A program made the position numbers and the translations under genes. From assembly GCA_032622095.1 (NCBI GenBank), contig CP136065.1, forward strand, positions 210,404,151 through 210,468,150: a DNA stretch of 64,000 nt, in the 5' to 3' direction. Under the pieces are notes generated by a model that searched no databases, was not told the DNA's origin, and saw nothing but the letters and a program-made list of their open reading frames with translations. Position 1 is the first letter of the stretch. Every line of letters starts with the position of its first letter. Shown in pieces: positions 62,501 to 64,000 of this stretch. The DNA comes from Siphonodentalium dalli (taxonomy: Eukaryota > Mollusca > Scaphopoda > Gadilida > Siphonodentaliidae).

Positions 62501-63337
62501 ATAGGTTCTATAAACCGGAATTTGGCATCATATAGGGCTTTATATTATTACTTCTCAAGAGAAGAAACATAACACATGTTATACATTTAATCCAAATTAT
62601 GCTGACCAAATAGACGTCTCATACGTATAACCAGTAATGTTTATATCCAAATTGATGGACACATGGAGGCCCAAAACTCTGGTCAGAATCCTGAATATAT
62701 TTGTTTTTCAGCTTTCCTTATCTAACAGTAATATCTTAAGTTTGAATACATGTACATTAAATATTGTGATAGTATTGTATTCAATATTTACAAAAATGTA
62801 CACCTAAACACTAGGTAAGTTTGTGGACATGAGTACTTCAAATTAACTAATATTCATTATATTAACCCTTCCATGATTGGAGCTGCCTGAAAATTTGCGA
62901 AAATCCTGTACCAATGCATTCTCTTATATATGCATAGGGAGCCTCACATATATAAGAGAATACATTGGCCTAACAATATTTACCTTGAACTTGTAAGCCA
63001 GTGCATTCTCTTTATATGTGAGGCTCCATATGGGAGAGTAGGAGACTCACATATATAAGAGAATGCACTGGCACAGGACCTTTAATGCTACACCAGTGCT
63101 GATCCAGTCATGAAAGTGTTAATACATGTATGGAAAGTGTTTGAGCACCCAGATATAATTTCTCATGTTTTCTGCAGCATAATTCAGAATGGAGTCCTGA
63201 ACCCTGTTCCTCGTGTTACTGTTACGACGGAGATGTGAAATGTTCAAACATCCAGTGTCCTCCTCTCCGATGTAACCCTGGGGAGGTGAAGCAGGGTCTC
63301 CCTGGGCAATGCTGTCCCTCTTGTGTTCCCGCTGGAA
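7209..63337 (+). CDS. FRAS1: FRAS1-like secreted multi-VWC extracellular matrix protein, 5' part of a spliced gene
   Basis: Five exons join at GT-AG borders (7209-7305, 24673-24704, 50828-50935, 53965-54054, 63178-63337) to give 162 codons plus one base; the gene continues past the window. Residues 1-33 look like a signal peptide. Residues 35-94 and 101-158 form two VWC domains, each with ten cysteines including C-x2-C-x-C and the terminal C-C-P-x-C. Intron phases are 1, 0, 0, 0, 1, so the two-domain block is bounded by phase-1 introns, as in shuffled extracellular modules. Known biology: FRAS1 opens with a signal peptide and a run of VWC domains before furin-like and CSPG repeats, and works in basement-membrane adhesion with FREM proteins. 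Features recalled as FRAS1-like are the NPQC/SPQC-x-F-x-K-G-E segment of domain 1 and CPPLxC in domain 2. Gene structure is near certain; identity as FRAS1 is inference, and a kielin/chordin-like protein is the main alternative. Confidence 0.65.
8098..8559. mobile_element. Two-hairpin MITE with GTGACCCGCC termini (full copy)
   Basis: The terminal inverted repeats are about 40 bp and begin TTGTGACCCGCCATATCAAA. Just inside each end is the conserved hairpin cassette with base GCCAATGCATTCTCTTATAT: one at about 8149-8219, the second at about 8441-8512 in the opposite orientation. The middle is AT-rich with no coding capacity. The termini do not resemble those of the TTAA-flanked elements that carry the same hairpins. 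The superfamily is unknown. Confidence 0.85.
8630..8695. repeat. Fragment related to the GGTTACACTGGTG element
   Basis: Read on the minus strand, AGGTTACACTACACCAATTA followed by TCTCCATAGGCGACAGTGTT parallels the right end of the element at 9832-10284 (GGTTACACTGGTGTAAATG, then TTTCCATAAGCCTCAGTGCT). A similar phrase (TTTCCCATAGGCGACAGTGT) lies at 16,442-16,461. These look like diverged or truncated relatives. Confidence 0.4.
9832..10284. mobile_element. MITE, GGTTACACTGGTGTAAAT termini, copy 1
   Basis: The element is about 453 bp with terminal repeats AGGTTACACTGGTGTAAAT / ATTTACACCAGTGTAACCT, each nearly self-complementary. It is colinear with the copy at 44,574-45,024. Differences include indels in the A-rich part and a short TA-rich insertion beside GGGAGGA. 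There is no coding capacity. Confidence 0.85.
10790..11500. repeat. Diverged direct duplication
   Basis: Two blocks, about 10,795-11,165 and 11,270-11,500, share the order of several phrases: GGGCATTTGACATTGCCAATCAGTCC versus GGACATTTGACATGACGAATCAGTCC (quoted in part), then a CCATGTTT-AAAATTA segment. They are strongly diverged. No coding potential is recognised. Confidence 0.4.
13847..14323. mobile_element. TTAA-flanked MITE, AGGTACTCA termini, copy 1
   Basis: Starts TTAAAGGTACTCA and ends TGAGTACCTTTAA, about 477 bp. Subterminal inverted blocks read GATTCGAGTCGAGGAACCCATCAAA (left, in part) against the complementary GGGTGACTTCCTCGACTCGAATC (in part) on the right. The second copy is at 47,391-47,878. 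The open frame that begins at 14,226 belongs to this element and its flank and is not taken as a gene. Confidence 0.85.
15722..16011. repeat. 145-bp tandem duplication, two copies
   Basis: The units at 15,722-15,866 and 15,867-16,011 each start TTTTATAGCAGTTACTTTTG. They are almost identical; one visible change is GTCACATTCG to GTCAGATTCG. The duplication is recent and non-coding. Confidence 0.92.
16783..17060 (-). pseudogene. LINE 3' end with ATGTT-repeat tail
   Basis: On the minus strand a short coding remnant (F-L-M-K-A-E-H-P-C-I-C-N-L-I-C-N-M-V, then a stop) is followed by an AT-rich 3' UTR, CAATAAAA and a tail of about four ATGTT units (+ strand CATAACATAACATAACATAA at 16,785 onward). 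Such tails are typical of LINEs that end in short tandem repeats. It matches the remnant near 3 kb in its last residues. It is 5'-truncated and dead. Confidence 0.6.
17420..17819. mobile_element. piggyBac-like two-hairpin MITE, copy A1
   Basis: TTAA flanks an element with ends CCCTTTACACAACA and CTGTTGGGTAAAGGG, 400 bp including both TTAA copies. Left of centre is hairpin 1 (about 17,576-17,641), right of centre is hairpin 2 (about 17,726-17,793), the inverted copy of hairpin 1. TTAA target duplication and CCCT ends are hallmarks of piggyBac-type elements. No transposase, so it would be non-autonomous. Confidence 0.88.
18068..18135. repeat. Fragment of the 25-28 kb inverted-repeat arm
   Basis: TAATATGATCTTGATTGCGC followed by TACCATTTCTGACTATGGTT matches the left arm at about 25,843-25,890 and, inverted, the right arm near 27,418-27,470. 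It indicates that the arm is a dispersed family and not unique DNA. Confidence 0.7.
20655..22282. repeat. 42-bp minisatellite, about 38 degenerate units
   Basis: The unit is approximately CACCCATGACCATACAGTCA followed by CTCCATGTATACATATACAC. Spacing of 42 bp is directly countable, for example unit starts at 21,004, 21,046 and 21,088. Because 42 is divisible by three and the units lack stops in several frames, histidine-rich frames with a 14-residue period appear on both strands; I regard them as by-products. The units vary in sequence, so the array is old. Confidence 0.9.
22981..23040. repeat. 15-bp GGCGGCCATTTT tandem, four units
   Basis: Inside the right foldback arm TTGGCGGCCATTTTG is repeated four times. 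The left arm has only about two units at 19,886-19,912, so the array expanded in one arm after the arms separated. Confidence 0.85.
24053..24474 (-). mobile_element. tRNA-derived SINE
   Basis: On the minus strand it begins GGAGCTCCGTGGTCCAGTGG and shows an A-box-like TGGTCCAGTGGTTAG and a B-box-like GAGTTCGAAACCC. Spacing is suitable for an RNA polymerase III promoter, so the head is tRNA-like. A tRNA-unrelated body follows. The 3' end is AGCGCTCTATAAAAACTGTC then a (TTA)n tail (AATAATAATAAT on the + strand near 24,056-24,071). It ends about 200 bp upstream of the microexon. Confidence 0.82.
24673..24704 (+). CDS. FRAS1: Exon 2: 32-nt microexon opening VWC domain 1
   Basis: The sequence GTTCCAG precedes it and GTGAGT follows. 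It completes the split glycine codon and encodes ten residues, D-C-I-H-D-G-R-K-H-S, containing the first cysteine and the C-x3-G step that starts a VWC domain. Spliced to exon 3 it gives C-x3-G-x8-W-x4-C-x2-C-x-C, the canonical VWC opening. Neither neighbour has this piece, so the microexon is needed for a complete domain. It is very short, with about 17.4 kb of intron before it and 26.1 kb after it, so automated annotation would easily miss it. Confidence 0.8.
25257..25905. repeat. Left arm of a 3.2-kb inverted repeat
   Basis: It is reverse complementary to 27,408-28,465. Landmarks: GTGTATACTGTTGGGCAAAT, GTAGAAAGGCTAATCTGGCC, GCTATAGCGATGGGATATCT, AACACATTTCGGGTTTTCGT and AATATGATCTTGGTGGCGTT. 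It carries the uninterrupted site CTATAG near 25,513 that in the right arm holds a MITE. Confidence 0.85.
27408..28465. repeat. Right arm of a 3.2-kb inverted repeat
   Basis: It is the reverse complement of 25,257-25,905, made longer by two insertions: a palindromic MITE at 27,806-27,970, and roughly 0.3 kb at about 28,020-28,310. The latter includes a partial repeat of the arm's own AATATAAAATATATTGGTT segment. The centre between the arms (about 1.5 kb) has no recognisable gene; it contains a short duplicated phrase TTTGGTTGACTTCCAACCT (26,967 and 27,100). Confidence 0.82.
27806..27970. mobile_element. pogo-like palindromic MITE, copy C1
   Basis: Ends CAGTAATGCCCTAAGTAATC / complementary GGCATTACTG, flanked by TA on both sides. 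The empty site survives in the left arm (CGCTATAGCTC read on the minus strand), so the TA duplication is shown directly. The element is one long palindrome; here the right half has lost the segment that would pair with GGCTTGTTGC. CAGT ends with TA targets fit the pogo/Tigger branch of Tc1/mariner. Confidence 0.88.
30235..30595. repeat. About 90-bp tandem repeat, four units
   Basis: CTAAATCTCGTCTGCGCTTC recurs at about 30,239, 30,332, 30,421 and 30,514, giving periods of about 93, 89 and 93. The differences are a few bases in the CCATGCATGTGTGAGCG part. Non-coding. Confidence 0.92.
31646..31821. mobile_element. 5'-truncated copy of the GTGACCCGCC two-hairpin MITE
   Basis: It matches the right half of 8098-8559: the AATACAAGAACAAATTATTA centre, hairpin 2 and the TGGATTTGATATGGCGGGTC end. 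One hairpin arm has lost TATA (CTCTTATGCGAGGC), and the terminal repeat carries a small duplication (CGAGTCGTTACGACTGG). The left half is missing. Confidence 0.82.
32322..32574. mobile_element. CAAGCC-ended two-hairpin MITE, short form D1
   Basis: Ends CAAGCCTTGAAATAGTGTGT and its complement. Inside are two hairpins in inverse orientation, each with stem GAGGTCCCCAGAGGGTGAAT and a loop built on CCCGC-ATA-GCGGG. It is 253 bp, with no room for a gene. Confidence 0.88.
32790..33170. repeat. Two short direct duplications
   Basis: ATGCGCCCTATATTTTTTTT-GGCATTT occurs at about 32,797 and 32,890. CAACTAGAAAAATGAAAATA followed by CACCCATCCTTGTT and ACATTTGGAAGTCGT occurs at 32,951 and 33,080 (129-bp offset). 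Non-coding. Confidence 0.85.
33627..34026. mobile_element. piggyBac-like two-hairpin MITE, copy A2
   Basis: 400 bp including the flanking TTAA copies; same orientation as A1. Both hairpins are intact; hairpin 2 has one apex change (CCTATGGCCGAC instead of CCTATGGTCGAC). Confidence 0.9.
35446..35532. repeat. (CT)n microsatellite
   Basis: A nearly pure CT dinucleotide tract of about 35 units with degenerate CT-rich flanks reaching 35,660. It generates an artefactual Leu-Ser frame. Confidence 0.95.
37960..38358. mobile_element. piggyBac-like two-hairpin MITE, copy A3 (inverse orientation)
   Basis: TTAACCCTTTACCCAACAGA at the left and TGTTGGGTAAAGGGTTAA at the right. The long subterminal arm that includes CCAAAAACGGCC is at the right, so it is inserted opposite to A1 and A2. 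Both hairpins are present, with one stem change in hairpin 1 (AGAGTATGC). Confidence 0.9.
39105..39880. mobile_element. Inverted-repeat element with internal duplication
   Basis: The left end (GAATATTATGTGTCCGTGAAG, in part, then GTTAGCACATTCAACATTCG) is inverted at the right end (AACGAATGTTGAATGTTGTG, then CTAAC...GGACCCGAATATT). Between them a segment of about 190 bp, starting near the TGGGTCGTATATATAGCGCC phrase, is present twice as a direct repeat (39,254 and 39,588 onward). CATTCAACATTCGTT units form a small tandem array. No gene. Confidence 0.75.
40175..40631. mobile_element. CAAGCC-ended MITE, long form D2
   Basis: About 457 bp. It has the same terminal and hairpin blocks as D1, but the two hairpins are separated by about 230 bp that includes CCCAAATGGTGA...CACCCATTGGGAA. 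Hairpin 1 has decayed (GAGGTACAGAAGGCGAA). Confidence 0.82.
40752..40886. repeat. Long palindrome (MITE-like)
   Basis: GGATATCCACACTTTTTCAG ... CTGAAATAGTGTGGATAT, with the inner arms GACAAAACATTGAATTT and its near complement. It is a nearly perfect hairpin of about 135 bp. Confidence 0.85.
40889..41048. repeat. Second adjacent palindrome with tandem core
   Basis: GTTTATTATATACCTTAGTTAC-TTGCC ... GGGCAAGTATATAATAAATAAC. The centre holds two copies of AGTGGGATATCACTTATATC followed by TCACT. It is immediately adjacent to the previous palindrome. Confidence 0.75.
44574..45024. mobile_element. MITE, GGTTACACTGGTGTAAAT termini, copy 2
   Basis: About 451 bp, colinear with 9832-10284, with scattered substitutions and small indels. 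Confidence 0.85.
46789..46992. mobile_element. Small MITE, CCTTGTCA termini
   Basis: Terminal arms CCTTGTCAGTCGAGGCCATA and GGCCGTGACTCAGTGACAAGG (in part) are about 65 bp long. They share GGATCCATCCATGCAGCCGC-type sequence and TTTTAGTGCTACA. About 204 bp in total; likely single hairpin DNA, possibly with a TA target. Confidence 0.8.
47391..47878. mobile_element. TTAA-flanked MITE, AGGTACTCA termini, copy 2
   Basis: Same order of blocks as 13,847-14,323 and also bordered by TTAA. It holds a clearer duplication of CCGATCAGAGGGTCC near its left end (47,406 and 47,448). Confidence 0.85.
48505..48653. mobile_element. pogo-like palindromic MITE, copy C2
   Basis: CAGTAATGCTCTAAGTAATC ... GAGCATTACTG between TA dinucleotides. 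It is shortened on the left half, which jumps from TTATGGGT to GCCATTCATGAATGGC. Confidence 0.85.
48919..49359. mobile_element. Mutator-like MITE with 10-bp target duplication
   Basis: Terminal repeats of about 80 bp begin GATGGGGTCATTGTCACA, then GCTCCGGTCACATTCGTAGC. They are flanked by CCATAGTGAG on the left (48,909-48,918) and the right (49,360-49,369). A 10-bp duplication and long terminal repeats fit Mutator-like elements. Within the ends GTAGCCAGCTTTT is repeated three times on the left and twice on the right. No transposase. Confidence 0.8.
49440..49550. repeat. Retroelement 3'-end-like segment
   Basis: CACCAAATTTAGTTGAAATC followed by AGTCATGTGGTACGGGAGAA and the GACAGACAGACAGA run is a phrase common in 3' ends of invertebrate SINEs, LINEs and Penelope-like elements. 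Diverged and short. A comparable phrase (AAATTTCATTGAGATCCGAG) is near 62,071. Confidence 0.5.
50156..50353. mobile_element. pogo-like palindromic MITE, copy C3
   Basis: CAGTAATACCCTAAATAATC ... GGGCATTACTG, with TA at both ends. Nearly the full palindrome; the loop is around TCTCACTGAGAGC. Confidence 0.87.
50475..50806. mobile_element. piggyBac-like MITE, copy A4, with a 68-bp deletion
   Basis: TTAA-flanked as in A1, but 332 bp. The right half of hairpin 1 and the adjacent A/T spacer are missing: the sequence goes from GCGAGTCGACCAT directly to TTTTTCATACATTC. Hairpin 2 is intact. Ends 21 bp before exon 3. Confidence 0.9.
50828..50935 (+). CDS. FRAS1: Exon 3: core of VWC domain 1
   Basis: The acceptor CTCTTCCAG ends at 50827 and the donor GTAAG starts at 50936. 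The exon is 108 nt, 36 codons, phase 0 at both ends. It encodes residues 44-79: W48, then cysteines 53, 56, 58, 65, 70 and 75, the middle six of the ten VWC cysteines. The final S-P-Q-C-N-F-K-K resembles the equivalent place in FRAS1 domain 1, as I recall it. Seven codons before the exon end there is no frame break, and no other frame is open across it. Confidence 0.88.
50955..51048. repeat. Direct repeat, left member
   Basis: GGTTGTTCTAGTAAATCATG followed by CTGGGAAATTCATATCAATA and GGAGCATACAGC recurs at 51,950-52,045 with about 90% identity by eye. The two bracket the pair of adjacent MITEs at 51,051-51,945. Confidence 0.82.
51051..51450. mobile_element. piggyBac-like two-hairpin MITE, copy A5
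   Basis: 400 bp with TTAA on each side; both hairpins complete. It is a good consensus representative. One base separates it from the next MITE. Confidence 0.92.
51452..51945. mobile_element. MITE, TTAAAGGCCCACTTAATTTT termini, nested palindrome
   Basis: The left end ATTAAAGGCCCACTTAATTT and right end AAATTAAGTGGGGCTTTAAT are inverted, with TTAA included at both. At its centre (51,681-51,760) lies another near-perfect palindrome with stem TTTTCAATGGAAGTGGAATA and loop CTAA. About 494 bp; no gene. Confidence 0.83.
51950..52045. repeat. Direct repeat, right member
   Basis: The counterpart of 50,955-51,048 (GGTTGTTCTAGTAAATAAGG ... CGAGCATACAGCC). It is single and follows the 51,452-51,945 MITE. 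Confidence 0.82.
52205..52653. mobile_element. CAAGCC-ended MITE, long form D3
   Basis: About 449 bp. Two hairpins with stem GAGGTCCCCAGAGGGTGAAT flank a spacer carrying TCTGGGAAGTTTCTAT in both orientations. It lies 191 bp from a second long copy in the same orientation. Confidence 0.85.
52845..53268. mobile_element. CAAGCC-ended MITE, long form D4
   Basis: About 424 bp, closest in its spacer to D2 (CAGATTGAAGTTCCCAAATGG type and AAAGTTTCTATAGAAAT). Ends CAAGCCTGAGTTTAGTGTGT / complement. Confidence 0.85.
53466..53865. mobile_element. piggyBac-like two-hairpin MITE, copy A6 (inverse orientation)
   Basis: 400 bp, oriented like A3. Both hairpins complete. It ends about 100 bp before exon 4. 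Confidence 0.92.
53965..54054 (+). CDS. FRAS1: Exon 4: end of VWC domain 1, start of VWC domain 2
   Basis: The acceptor ATTACAG ends at 53964 and the donor GTAAGT starts at 54055. The exon is 90 nt, 30 codons, phase 0 to 0, residues 80-109. It supplies G-E-C-C-P-Q-C (cysteines 90, 91 and 94), the closing signature of domain 1. A seven-residue linker follows, then the opening of domain 2 (C101-H-Y-Q-G). The domain boundary falls inside this exon rather than at an intron. Confidence 0.88.
54144..54302. mobile_element. Decayed hairpin-cassette MITE
   Basis: GGGAGCTGCGCATGCACTGG, then a degenerate hairpin (TGTGCATTCTTTATATATGC ... GCATATATAAGAGAATGCAC), then a single arm GCCAATGTATTCTCTTATAT that breaks off. 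It resembles the elements at 62.2 and 62.9 kb rather than copies A1-A7. Confidence 0.75.
54303..55165. repeat. Degenerate tandem repeat of about 120-130 bp
   Basis: The order TTATTAGTGCC, TCTGAGGTCAAC-type, CACCTATC-AATGAC, ATGTTCC-CAAAGCATCT and AATAAACGCTCTTTATTG recurs roughly five to six times with heavy divergence. The array ends in AACAAACATACGAACAAACA then GTTTTATTAGTACAGATGGA, a phrase frequent in 3' ends of invertebrate retroelements. It may be an old tandem array of a retroelement 3' region. Confidence 0.6.
55342..55530. mobile_element. pogo-like palindromic MITE, copy C4
   Basis: CAGCAATGCTCTAAATAGTT ... AGAGCATTACTG between TA dinucleotides. Symmetric; the loop is at CATCTGATGAATGG, shorter than in C5 and C7. 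Confidence 0.87.
55904..57668. mobile_element. Possible DNA transposon remnant with about 80-bp inverted ends
   Basis: The segment GTTCAGGTGATTTTAATGAT ... GACAATGGCAGGGTGTGACC ... AGGGAGTTAGG (55,904-55,982) is repeated inverted at 57,591-57,668. The 1.6 kb between has no recognisable transposase. It includes a GGGGCCATAGGCCCC-rich patch (57,375-57,440) and a TTAA-CCCTTTCATGATGG fragment at 56,082. Confidence 0.6.
56082..56152. mobile_element. Left-end fragment of a TTAA/CCCTTTCATGA element
   Basis: TTAACCCTTTCATGATGGGA, then GATCCTGTGCCAGTGCATTC and CTCTTA. It corresponds to the left end and first hairpin arm of the elements at 62.2 and 62.9 kb, then stops. Confidence 0.75.
58102..58361. 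mobile_element. CAAGCC-type MITE, decayed copy D5
   Basis: CAAGTCTGGATATAGTGTGT at the left and GACACACTATATCCAGGCTT at the right (260 bp). The hairpins are eroded (GGTTCACAGAGGGTGAATAT; CACTTAAATTCACCCTCTGC). Confidence 0.8.
58705..58917. mobile_element. pogo-like palindromic MITE, copy C5 (full length)
   Basis: CAGTAATGCCCTAAATAATC ... GGGCATTACT between TA dinucleotides; a near-perfect palindrome of about 213 bp with apex AAAGCTCTCCGCGAGAGCTTT. Confidence 0.9.
58985..59120. mobile_element. pogo-like palindromic MITE, copy C6 (short)
   Basis: TAATGCCCTAATTAATCGAC ... AGAGCATTACTG. The palindrome tip is truncated at GATTTAGTCAGACTAAATCC, so the GGCTTGTTGCC part is absent from both halves. 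Only about 65 bp from C5. Confidence 0.83.
59208..59752. mobile_element. MITE with long inverted ends, about 545 bp
   Basis: The left end GCAGTTGTGCATGGCATACC, then CTAGATCATGCCATGAAT, is inverted at the right end. Inside, GGTCCCAACTCAAAATT and AATTTTGAGTTGGGGCC, and AATGTACTTCACTGTAGATG with its complement, form further inverted pairs. No gene. Confidence 0.82.
60265..60665. mobile_element. piggyBac-like two-hairpin MITE, copy A7
   Basis: 401 bp between TTAA copies. Hairpin 2 has an apex duplication (GACCTATGGTCGACCTATGG). The central spacer is shortened (CTTTTTTACCATTTTTC). Confidence 0.9.
61292..61504. mobile_element. pogo-like palindromic MITE, copy C7 (full length)
   Basis: CAGTAATGCCTTAAGTAATC ... 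AGGGCATTATTG between TA dinucleotides; apex AAAGCTCTCGCCGAGAGCTTT. Near-perfect palindrome. Confidence 0.9.
61832..62035. repeat. 12-bp tandem array inside a direct duplication
   Basis: ATCATATCTTAT repeats about six times at 61,848-61,922. The flanking phrases TATAGATATTGAAGGAGTAT and CATTGAACACTTCATTT-type occur twice (61,830 and 61,952), so one unit of the duplication has an expanded array. Confidence 0.88.
62233..62461. mobile_element. piggyBac-like hairpin MITE, CCCTTTCATGACTGCAGC end
   Basis: TTAA, CCCTTTCATGACTGCAGC ... TCTTGAAAGGG, TTAA; 229 bp. It carries two hairpins of the same cassette family (GCCAATGCATTCTCTTATAT and GCCAGTGCATTCTCTTCTAT) with a different apex (GCGCCCATAGGGTGCCCCGC). 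Confidence 0.87.
62862..63122. mobile_element. piggyBac-like hairpin MITE, 55 bp upstream of exon 5
   Basis: TTAA, CCCTTCCATGATTGGAGC ... CCAGTCATGAAAGTG, TTAA; 261 bp with two hairpins. Its right TTAA ends at 63,122 and exon 5 starts at 63,178, so it may overlap or abut the branch-point region of intron 4. Confidence 0.87.
63178..63337 (+). CDS. FRAS1: Exon 5: remainder of VWC domain 2
   Basis: A pyrimidine-rich acceptor (TTTTCTGCAG) ends at 63177 and the donor GTAAGT starts at 63338. The exon is 160 nt, 53 codons plus one base (phase 1), residues 110-162. It contains W114 and cysteines 119, 122, 124, 131, 136, 141, 154, 155 and 158; with C101 from exon 4 this completes ten. The motif C-P-P-L-R-C and the closing G-Q-C-C-P-S-C-V are textbook VWC. 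The next domain should follow beyond the window in phase 1. Confidence 0.9.
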
Positions 63338-64000
63338 GTAAGTACATTTAGCTAATATAATTTGATATTGTCCTCTATGTCCGTATAGCCCTGGTGAACT
63401 GAACCAGGGCTTCATGAGAAGTGTTTCAGTGCATAGAGCAGATTTTTGCGCTGGCCCAATTAAAAAGGTGGCACACGCAGAGTTTCAGGACCATACGCAG
63501 TCCTGAGAAACGAGAAATTGACTCTGTGCGGTCCTAAGTGGTAAAATTTAGCATACTTCTGGTCATAATTTGATTGCCTGAAATGTAGAATTTTTTGTAT
63601 TCTTCATTGCTAATCAATGGCTGTTTTGTGTCTCAAATATGATGCTGCAAGAAAATTGAGAGTGACCTGATATTGGCTACAGGGAATGACATTCTTCTTT
63701 TCATTTGATGTATATTGGGTTGAGTGGTTATTACCTTTAAGTATTCTGGAAATCTTTCTTTGATTGTCTCTGAGTAATTTTGGGAACAGTCATGCAGCAT
63801 TGTATAATAATGAGCCCCTCTTGAAGTTATCCCCCTTGCCTGTGTTGTTATTAGTATCTCTTACTATTAAGTCATTAATGGCATTCCTTCCCTTAGTTTG
63901 TGTTAGTGTTACAATTTACCTGGAATTTCTCCACTTCTGTAAACTGAATGCAGTATGTGAATGTTACATTGTAATTTTAAATAGTTTTGTTGCTACAATA
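63338..64000 (+). other. Start of intron 5
   Basis: Opens with GTAAGT. A short echo of the exon (CCCTGGTGAACTGAACCAGGGC) at 63,389-63,410 is a small inverted repeat. No further exon is seen before the window ends. Confidence 0.75.

Larger units (their letters stand above)
54055..63177 (+). other. Intron 4 (9.1 kb), repeat-filled
   Basis: Besides the listed elements, 56.3-57.3, 57.7-58.1, 59.8-60.2, 60.7-61.2 and 62.5-62.8 kb contain nothing I recognise. Confidence 0.75.

Noticed and set aside
8098-63122. CRISPR-like array of regularly spaced palindromes
   Set aside because: The hairpins are kilobases apart, lie inside MITEs with target duplications, and the genome is eukaryotic.

Overview
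This is a eukaryotic, AT-rich, repeat-dense window from an animal genome. It has spliced exons with GT-AG borders, introns of 3 to 26 kb, a tRNA-derived SINE, LINE 3' ends and dozens of palindromic MITEs. The repeat style suggests an invertebrate bilaterian, perhaps a marine lophotrochozoan, but nothing here fixes the species.

One protein-coding gene is recognisable. It runs on the + strand from about 7.2 kb to beyond the right edge. Five small exons (7209-7305, 24673-24704, 50828-50935, 53965-54054, 63178-63337) join in frame to 162 codons: a signal peptide followed at once by two complete 10-cysteine von Willebrand factor C (VWC) domains. The spacing and local motifs best resemble the N-terminus of FRAS1, the large basement-membrane Fraser-complex protein. 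Another multi-VWC secreted protein (kielin/chordin type) cannot be excluded from this part alone. The second exon is a 32-nt microexon with about 17 kb of intron before it and 26 kb after it.

Layout: 1-7.2 kb is upstream DNA with a 1.17-kb tandem duplication and two LINE 3' fragments. Intron 1 (7.3-24.7 kb) holds MITEs, a third LINE 3' end, a SINE, and a roughly 4.2-kb foldback structure whose loop is a 42-bp minisatellite. Intron 2 (24.7-50.8 kb) holds a second large inverted repeat (25.26-28.47 kb) and many MITEs. Introns 3 and 4 (50.9-63.2 kb) are packed with MITEs, one ending 55 bp before exon 5.

The most unusual signal is a nearly invariant hairpin of about 75 bp (GCCAATGCATTCTCTTATAT at its base). 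It occurs roughly twenty times, usually as two mutually inverted copies per element, inside MITE families with different terminal repeats: TTAA-flanked piggyBac-like elements and a GTGACCCGCC-ended family. It behaves like a hairpin cassette shared between transposon families. A pogo-like MITE at 27.8 kb has its own empty site preserved in the opposite arm of the inverted repeat it entered, which fixes its ends and its TA target.
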